Assembly: GCA_032250805.1 (NCBI GenBank)
Contig: JAVVEM010000058.1
Coordinates: forward strand, 1-11,801
Direction: 5' to 3'
DNA: 11,801 bases
Source of the DNA: B18-G4 sp032250805
GTDB taxonomy: Bacteria > Bacteroidota > Bacteroidia > Bacteroidales > B18-G4
In this document: positions 7,521 through 11,801 of the stretch, one piece after another
Layout: each line of letters starts with the position of its first letter
Position numbering within the stretch: position 1 is the first letter of the stretch
Notes under the pieces: generated by a model
Database searches by the model: none
The model's input: only the letters and a program-made list of their open reading frames with translations
What the model was told of the DNA's origin: nothing
Program-made: the position numbers and the translations under genes

Positions 7521-8753
7521 ATGCGAAAATATATTATTATATTCATTTCATTGCTGGCAGTGGTTTTCGGAGCACAGGGTCAAAGCCTGGAAGAATACTT
7601 CCGGGTGGCAGCCGAAAATAATCCCGGACTGCAGGGCAAATACAAGGATTTTGAAGCTGCTATGCAAAGAGTTCCACAGGTAAGTTCACTGCCCGATCCT
7701 GCTTTCTCCTTAGGTTATTTTATCTCACCCGTTGAAACACGTGTGGGACCGCAGCGGATGAAGTTCTCGCTTACTCAAATGTTCCCGTGGTTCGGTACTT
7801 TGAAAGAACAGGGCAATGCTGCTGCCTTAATGGCAAAAGCTAAATTTCAGAGTTTTATAGATGCCCGGAATCAACTCTATTACCGGGTGGCCTCCGCTTA
7901 TTATCCAATATATGAATTAAAAGAATGGATTCGTATTGAGCAGGAGAACATCAGCATCCTGGAATCCTATAAAACAATAGCAAGCCAAAAGTTTAAAAAC
8001 GGGACCGGAACCATGGTGGATGTGTTGCGGGTGGACATTATGCTGAAAGATGCGCAAACGAACCTGCTTATTCTCCGTGATAAAGAAAAGCCATTGACCA
8101 CTGCTTTTAACAAGCTTTTAAACAGACCTGAAGAGGAAATGATAGTTATCAGAGACTCTTTAAGGCCCGCAACCCTTGCAGAGAATTTCAGGAAAGATTC
8201 CCTGATTGATGCAAATCCAAAATTAAAAGCACTGGATTTAAAATTACAGGCCAGTAAAACATCGGAGGTGGCTGCACGGAAGCAAGGACTGCCCAGGTTG
8301 GGTGCAGGTTTAGATTATGTAGTGGTTGGTGATCGTACTGATTTATCAATGCCCGGTAACGGCAAAGATATACTGATGCCTATGGTAAGTGTTAGTATTC
8401 CTATTTTCAGGAGTAAGTACAAGGCTTCGGTTAAAGAAGCCCAATTGATGCAGGAAAGCTATGCTGATCAAAAACAGGAGGTAACGAATGTGCTCATTTC
8501 GGAATATGATAAAGTATGGTTTGAGGTTCAACAACAGTTGCAATTGTTGTCACTTTATGAGCAGCAAATACAAACCACACAACAATCGTTGAACTTACTA
8601 TTTACTTCCTATGGAAATTCCGGTAAGGAGTTCGAAGAGGTATTGAGAATGCAGCAACAATTATTGAAATACCGGAAAATGAAATCTGCTGCTTTAACGC
8701 AATACCTTGTAGCCGTAGCAAAAATCAATTACTTAACTTCAAAAACGTACTAA
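7521..8753 (+). CDS. cusC: TolC-family outer-membrane efflux protein (CusC role)
   Basis: The 410-residue protein is an outer-membrane factor that provides the exit duct for the RND pump encoded just upstream. A cleavable signal peptide (about 1-20, ending near GAQGQ) is present. No lipobox cysteine is seen, unlike E. coli CusC, which is lipidated. Family features include LPDPAFSLGYF (57-67), QMFPWFGTL (86-94), usual in the CusC-like branch of Bacteroidota, and the NGTGTMVDVLRVD segment from residue 160 in the first outer-membrane efflux repeat. Long helical, Gln-rich stretches in the C-terminal third fit the periplasmic coiled-coil barrel. It begins 5 bases after cusA and ends 1 base before cusB, so translation of the three is probably coupled. 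The symbol is given by role and position; sequence identity to E. coli CusC is probably low. Confidence 0.92.
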   Translation: MRKYIIIFISLLAVVFGAQGQSLEEYFRVAAENNPGLQGKYKDFEAAMQRVPQVSSLPDPAFSLGYFISPVETRVGPQRMKFSLTQMFPWFGTLKEQGNAAALMAKAKFQSFIDARNQLYYRVASAYYPIYELKEWIRIEQENISILESYKTIASQKFKNGTGTMVDVLRVDIMLKDAQTNLLILRDKEKPLTTAFNKLLNRPEEEMIVIRDSLRPATLAENFRKDSLIDANPKLKALDLKLQASKTSEVAARKQGLPRLGAGLDYVVVGDRTDLSMPGNGKDILMPMVSVSIPIFRSKYKASVKEAQLMQESYADQKQEVTNVLISEYDKVWFEVQQQLQLLSLYEQQIQTTQQSLNLLFTSYGNSGKEFEEVLRMQQQLLKYRKMKSAALTQYLVAVAKINYLTSKTY

Positions 8754-8754
8754 G

Positions 8755-10617
8755 ATGAAAGCAATAGATAAAAAAACAATTATAATAGCTGCAGTCACTC
8801 TTTTTGTTGGTCTGCTGGCAGGATGGTTAATTTTTGGCGGCTCCGGTTCTGTAAAGACGCACAACAGCGCATCTCAAGAGGACAGCCACGAATATGTTGA
8901 GACTGAAATAAACGGAGAGACTGTCTGGACTTGCTCCATGCACCCACAGATCCGTCAAAACGAACCGGGCGACTGCCCAATTTGCGGAATGGATTTAATC
9001 CCCCTGGAAGACGATCAAAACACCGAACTTGACCCAATGGCAATCAGCATGTCGCCCACTGCCATGAAGTTAGCCGGTGTAAGCACAGCCATTGTCATGG
9101 AAATGGAACCGGTTAAACAGGTAAGGCTCAATGGGAAAGTTGAAACCGATGAACGATTTATTTATTCGCAATCATCTCATATTCCTGGAAGGATAGAAAA
9201 ATTAATGCTGAATTTCACAGGAGAATATGTACGCAAGGGACAAACCATCGCCTATCTGTATTCACCCGAGCTGCTCACTGCACAGGAAGAATTGTTTGAG
9301 GCAAAGAAAATTTCAGAAACACAGCCCCAACTATTTGCTGCTGCCAAAGAAAAATTAAAAAACTGGAAACTTTCTGATAAACAAATTGAAGGAATACTGA
9401 ATGCAGGAAAAATACAGGCAGAATTTCCTGTACAGGCCGATGTTTCCGGTTATGTAACAGCAAAAATGATAAACCGGGGCGATTATGTTCGTGGCGGTGA
9501 AACGATTTTTGAGATAGCCGACCTTCATAAGGTCTGGGTATTGTTTGACGTATATGAATCGGATATGGCATGGATAGAAAAAGGCGATAAAGTTGAATTT
9601 TCAATAGCCTCCCTGCCGGGAGAGAATTTTGAGAGTACCATATCCTACATTGACCCTGTTATTAACCCAAAAACAAGGGTGGCGAAAGCCAGGGTTGAGT
9701 ACGATAATGCAAGCGGGAAATTAAAGCCGGAAATGTTTGCCTCCGGCGTGGTTGAGGCAGAATTGGCAGGGAAGTCGAATTCACTCGTTGTGCCAAAAAC
9801 AGCCGTGATGTGGACAGGCAAACGTTCCGTCGTTTACATTAAAACACAATCGGATCAAGGAGTGAATTTTGTTATGCGCGAAGTTACTTTAGGTCCGGCT
9901 TTGGGAGATAGTTATGTAATCGAAAACGGTTTATCGGAAGGCGAAGAAATTGCAGTAAATGGCACATTCAGCATAGATGCTGCTGCTCAACTGGCCGGAA
10001 AACCCAGTATGATGAGCCCCGAAGGAGGACAGGTAATGACCGGACATAACCATGGCAGCCAGCCGGACAGGCAGGAAAGCATGGACATGGGTGGAAGTGG
10101 ATCACAGGAGGGACAAAAGGTAGAACCACAGGCAGCAGAAGTGTCAAAATCTTTGTCTGTTGACTCCCATGCTGAAGAAGCCTTACAACCTCTATATGCT
10201 GCCTACCTGGAATGGAAAGATGCCCTGACAAATGATGACTTTGCAGAATCTCAAAAAATGGCAATAAACATGAAGTCTGCACTGGATAAAATAGATATGA
10301 GCTTGTTTCAAGGTGACGCTCACAATGCATGGATGGATTATCAGGGTAAGCTGAGCAGCAGCTTAGAGCATGTTATGCATTTTTCCGACATAGAGCAACT
10401 GAGGAAAGCCTTCCAGGTAGTTTCTGTCACTATGATTGAAATGACCAATACCTTCACCCCGCTTGACAAGACCATTTATGTGCTGCACTGCCCCATGGCC
10501 GATAACAACAAAGGGGCAGACTGGCTTAGCACTGAAAAAGAAATCAGAAATCCATACTTTGGAAGTTCGATGCTGACATGCGGAGAAGTAACCAGGGAAA
10601 TTAAATATTTAAAATAA
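8755..10617 (+). CDS. cusB: CusB-type periplasmic adaptor with N-terminal heavy-metal-binding domain and C-terminal DUF3347-like domain
   Basis: The 620-residue membrane-fusion protein links CusA to the outer-membrane channel. An N-terminal membrane segment (about 8-28) anchors it. Next comes a heavy-metal-binding domain, WTCSMHPQI then CPICGMDLIPLE (58-85), with Cys60, Met62, His63, Cys74, Cys77 and Met79 as likely ligands. The HlyD-like core (about 95-415) contains lipoyl/barrel segments such as GRIEKLMLNFTGEYVRKGQT and FPVQADVSGYVTAKMINRGD. A Met/His-rich linker follows (HNHG from 431, MDMGG from 443). The tail (about 470-617) resembles DUF3347, with LHCPMADNN (577-585) and SMLTCGE (605-611), so His578, Cys579, Met581, Met606 and Cys609 could bind copper. 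E. coli CusB is about 400 residues, so this protein carries two extra metal-binding modules. It starts 1 base after the cusC stop. Confidence 0.93.
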   Translation: MKAIDKKTIIIAAVTLFVGLLAGWLIFGGSGSVKTHNSASQEDSHEYVETEINGETVWTCSMHPQIRQNEPGDCPICGMDLIPLEDDQNTELDPMAISMSPTAMKLAGVSTAIVMEMEPVKQVRLNGKVETDERFIYSQSSHIPGRIEKLMLNFTGEYVRKGQTIAYLYSPELLTAQEELFEAKKISETQPQLFAAAKEKLKNWKLSDKQIEGILNAGKIQAEFPVQADVSGYVTAKMINRGDYVRGGETIFEIADLHKVWVLFDVYESDMAWIEKGDKVEFSIASLPGENFESTISYIDPVINPKTRVAKARVEYDNASGKLKPEMFASGVVEAELAGKSNSLVVPKTAVMWTGKRSVVYIKTQSDQGVNFVMREVTLGPALGDSYVIENGLSEGEEIAVNGTFSIDAAAQLAGKPSMMSPEGGQVMTGHNHGSQPDRQESMDMGGSGSQEGQKVEPQAAEVSKSLSVDSHAEEALQPLYAAYLEWKDALTNDDFAESQKMAINMKSALDKIDMSLFQGDAHNAWMDYQGKLSSSLEHVMHFSDIEQLRKAFQVVSVTMIEMTNTFTPLDKTIYVLHCPMADNNKGADWLSTEKEIRNPYFGSSMLTCGEVTREIKYLK

Positions 10618-10622
10618 ATATC

Positions 10623-10964
10623 ATGAAATTAATTAAAGCATATATCAGGCACAGAAAGACAGAAGAGGTGTATAAAGCATTGAAGCAGGCAGGTTTTTGC
10701 TGTATGACTTTTGTGGAATGCGAAGGGACCGGGCAGTATTCTGACCACGAAAAAGAACACATTAGTGAAAAATATCCCTTTACCTCAGCGTACAGGGTTA
10801 TTAAAATGGAAATAGTGCTTGCGACCGAGCATGTAAATCAAGTAGTTGATATTATCCGTAAAAACGGCCGCACAGGTTATCGCGGCGATGGCATGATCGC
10901 TATTTCCCCGGTGGAAGAAGTTTACAAAGTACGCAATGATGAATCTGGTATTCTTGCCATTTAA
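10623..10964 (+). CDS. PII-like (GlnB-superfamily) signalling protein of the metal-efflux-associated group
   Basis: The 113-residue protein has the length and ends of a PII trimer subunit: MKLIKAYIRHRKTEEVYKAL at the N-terminus, a variable T-loop region (about 36-57), and a B-loop-like TGYRGDG (84-90) followed by AISPVEEVYKVRNDESG, parallel to the TGxxGDGKIFV and VRIRTGExG signatures of GlnB. It lacks the T-loop signature YRGAEY around the uridylylated tyrosine, and its B-loop carries MIAI instead of KIFV. Extra Cys (26, 27, 33) and His (42, 46) are candidate metal ligands. A PII subgroup encoded beside CusABC-type pumps (PII-NG in a published survey, as I recall) fits this context. It may bind a nucleotide or metal and act on the pump, but no mechanism is shown by the sequence. 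It sits 5 bases after cusB and 10 before the regulator gene. Confidence 0.85.
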   Translation: MKLIKAYIRHRKTEEVYKALKQAGFCCMTFVECEGTGQYSDHEKEHISEKYPFTSAYRVIKMEIVLATEHVNQVVDIIRKNGRTGYRGDGMIAISPVEEVYKVRNDESGILAI

Positions 10965-10974
10965 TAGCAGAATC

Positions 10975-11535
10975 ATGAAGTTATCAATAAAAAATATGGT
11001 CTGTAACCGCTGTATAATGGTGGTTGAACAAACATTTCAGGAGGCCGGGGTTAAACTTGATAATATTCAGTTAGGATCCGTTGAAACAAGCGAAGAGCTG
11101 AACGATAGTGCAATCAAAAGAATCGACGAAGATTTGAAAAAAGTTGGCTTCGAGCTTATCAATGATTCAAAAAGGCGGCTTATAGAGCAGATTAAGACCA
11201 CGGCAATAGATTATGCTTATCAAAACAGGTGGGATGAAAGGCATAATTTTTCTGATTACCTGGTTGATAAACTCCACCTTGATTACTCATATTTAAGTTC
11301 GATATTTTCTTCAGTTGAGGGTTCTTCCATTGAGAAATACCTTATAAACCTCAAAATTGAAAGGGTAAAAGAATTACTGGTGTACGATGAAAAAACGCTT
11401 AGTGAAATTGCCTGGGAGCTGGGCTACAGCAGTGTTGCCCACCTGTCGGGCCAGTTTAAAAGGGTTACGGGTTTTAGTGCATCACATTTTAAACAGATAA
11501 AGGAGCAAAAGCGTAAATCGATTAACGATGTATGA
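10975..11535 (+). CDS. HMA-like CxxC domain fused to AraC-type DNA-binding domain; probable metal-responsive regulator
   Basis: The protein from ATG 10975 has 186 residues. The N-terminus MKLSIKNMVCNRCIMVVEQT resembles the first strand, CxxC loop and helix of a heavy-metal-associated (HMA) domain, with Cys10 and Cys13 as the metal site. After a shortened middle strand, a second helix ends in KKVGFELI, as in HMA folds. The C-terminal part (about 91-177) is an AraC/XylS double helix-turn-helix, with KYLINLKIERVKELL and TLSEIAWELGYSSVAHLSGQ as its hallmarks. The longer reading from 10936 would overlap the PII gene and add 13 residues unlike the family; the HMA strand starts precisely at 10975, so that start is chosen. 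As the last gene of the pump operon it probably senses cytosolic Cu(I)/Ag(I) and controls this operon. Whether it activates or represses is unknown, and no binding site could be identified with confidence. Confidence 0.88.
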   Translation: MKLSIKNMVCNRCIMVVEQTFQEAGVKLDNIQLGSVETSEELNDSAIKRIDEDLKKVGFELINDSKRRLIEQIKTTAIDYAYQNRWDERHNFSDYLVDKLHLDYSYLSSIFSSVEGSSIEKYLINLKIERVKELLVYDEKTLSEIAWELGYSSVAHLSGQFKRVTGFSASHFKQIKEQKRKSINDV

Positions 11536-11593
11536 GCTGCTTAAAATAATGTAAATTATTCAATAAAAGATGTAACATGACAACGGACAACAA

Positions 11594-11615
11594 GTTATAC
11601 TTTTGTAATGATAAC
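11594..11615 (+). promoter_or_regulatory. Likely Bacteroidota promoter (-7 TAnnTTTG) within a short inverted repeat
   Basis: TACTTTTG (11598-11605) matches the Bacteroidota -7 consensus TAnnTTTG exactly and lies about 30 bases before the next start codon. A matching -33 element (TTG or TTTG) is not evident about 20 bases upstream. The box is flanked by GTTAT (11594-11598) and ATAAC (11611-11615), a 5-12-5 inverted repeat that could be an operator. The gap also holds AATAAT-GTAA-ATTATT (11545-11560), an AT-only hairpin too weak to call a terminator. Confidence 0.5.
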
Positions 11616-11621
11616 TTAAAG

Positions 11622-11627
11622 AAAGGA
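11622..11627 (+). promoter_or_regulatory. Shine-Dalgarno-like ribosome binding site
   Basis: AAAGGA lies 7 bases before ATG 11635. Most other starts in the window lack such a motif, so it supports this ATG as the true start of the small gene at the right edge. Confidence 0.5.
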
Positions 11628-11634
11628 ATTTAAA

Positions 11635-11801
11635 ATGCATGGATTTGAAGGAATGGGTTCTGGTATGGGCTGGTGGTGGATAATAGGTTTTATTTTTGTC
11701 GCCGCTATAATTTGGGCAATTTTCCGCTCACCCGGCCAAAGCAATAGTATGAATAACACAGCCAATCAGAAATCAGCACTCGATATCCTCAACGAAAGAT
11801 A
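11635..11801 (+). CDS. Small membrane protein with SHOCT-like C-terminal segment, cut by window edge
   Basis: Fifty-five residues are visible before the right edge. A Gly/Met-rich start (MHGFEGMGSGMG) leads into one membrane helix (about 13-30, WWWIIGFIFVAAIIWAIF), a polar linker, then SALDILNER (47-55), which is how SHOCT domains (short C-terminal helical domains, usually continuing YAxGEI) commonly begin. Proteins of this shape are often about 70-90 residues long, so perhaps a third is missing. Small Met/Gly-rich SHOCT membrane proteins recur near copper-handling genes in many bacteria, but no function is established. It has its own promoter-like element and a Shine-Dalgarno-like site, so it probably starts a new transcript rather than belonging strictly to the pump operon. 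Confidence 0.75.
   Translation, partial: MHGFEGMGSGMGWWWIIGFIFVAAIIWAIFRSPGQSNSMNNTANQKSALDILNER

Noticed and set aside
10936..10974. Upstream in-frame ATG giving a 199-residue regulator that overlaps the PII gene
   Set aside because: The added 13 residues do not resemble the family, while the HMA-like strand begins exactly at ATG 10975, which leaves a normal 10-base gap.
11545..11560. AATAAT-GTAA-ATTATT inverted repeat as a terminator of the operon
   Set aside because: The stem contains only A-T pairs and is not followed by a T-tract, so it would be too weak.

Overview
The window looks like a chromosomal segment from a member of the Bacteroidota. The clues are protein family types (an HYC_CC_PP-type small secreted protein, a long CusA with extra segments, a CusB carrying a DUF3347-type tail, a bacterial GH3 protein), AT-rich start contexts mostly lacking a Shine-Dalgarno sequence, and one TAnnTTTG -7 element. 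All genes are on the + strand and packed tightly. No RNA gene, insertion sequence, CRISPR array or long repeat was seen, and no stretch longer than 300 bases lacks a gene.

Left part (1-3168): the 3' end of a fasciclin (FAS1) domain gene that stops before the end of the normal fold; a membrane-anchored serine hydrolase of the beta-lactamase/NylB type; and, 11 bases later, a GH3-family acyl-adenylating enzyme. The last two probably form a transcription unit whose substrate is unknown. Their arginine codon use (AGG-rich) differs from that of the next block.

Centre and right (3203-11535): a compact metal-efflux operon, probably for copper/silver. Its order is a small secreted Cys-rich HYC_CC_PP-type protein, the RND pump cusA, the outer-membrane channel cusC, the periplasmic adaptor cusB, a PII-like signalling protein, and a small regulator joining an HMA-like CxxC domain to an AraC-type DNA-binding domain. 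From cusA onward the gaps are 1 to 10 bases. CusA, CusB and CusC would form the trans-envelope pump. The metal-binding modules on CusB and the HYC protein would handle metal in the periplasm or at the surface. The HMA-AraC protein is the likely cytosolic metal sensor and transcription factor, and the PII-like protein may adjust pump activity.

Right edge (11536-11801): an AT-rich gap of about 100 bases with a good TAnnTTTG promoter element inside an inverted repeat, then the start of a small membrane protein with a SHOCT-like segment that runs off the window.

The most interesting part is the PII-like protein plus HMA-AraC pair at the end of the pump operon, which suggests both post-translational and transcriptional control of metal export. 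PII-like genes beside CusABC pumps have been described before as a group; their mechanism is, to my knowledge, not well worked out.
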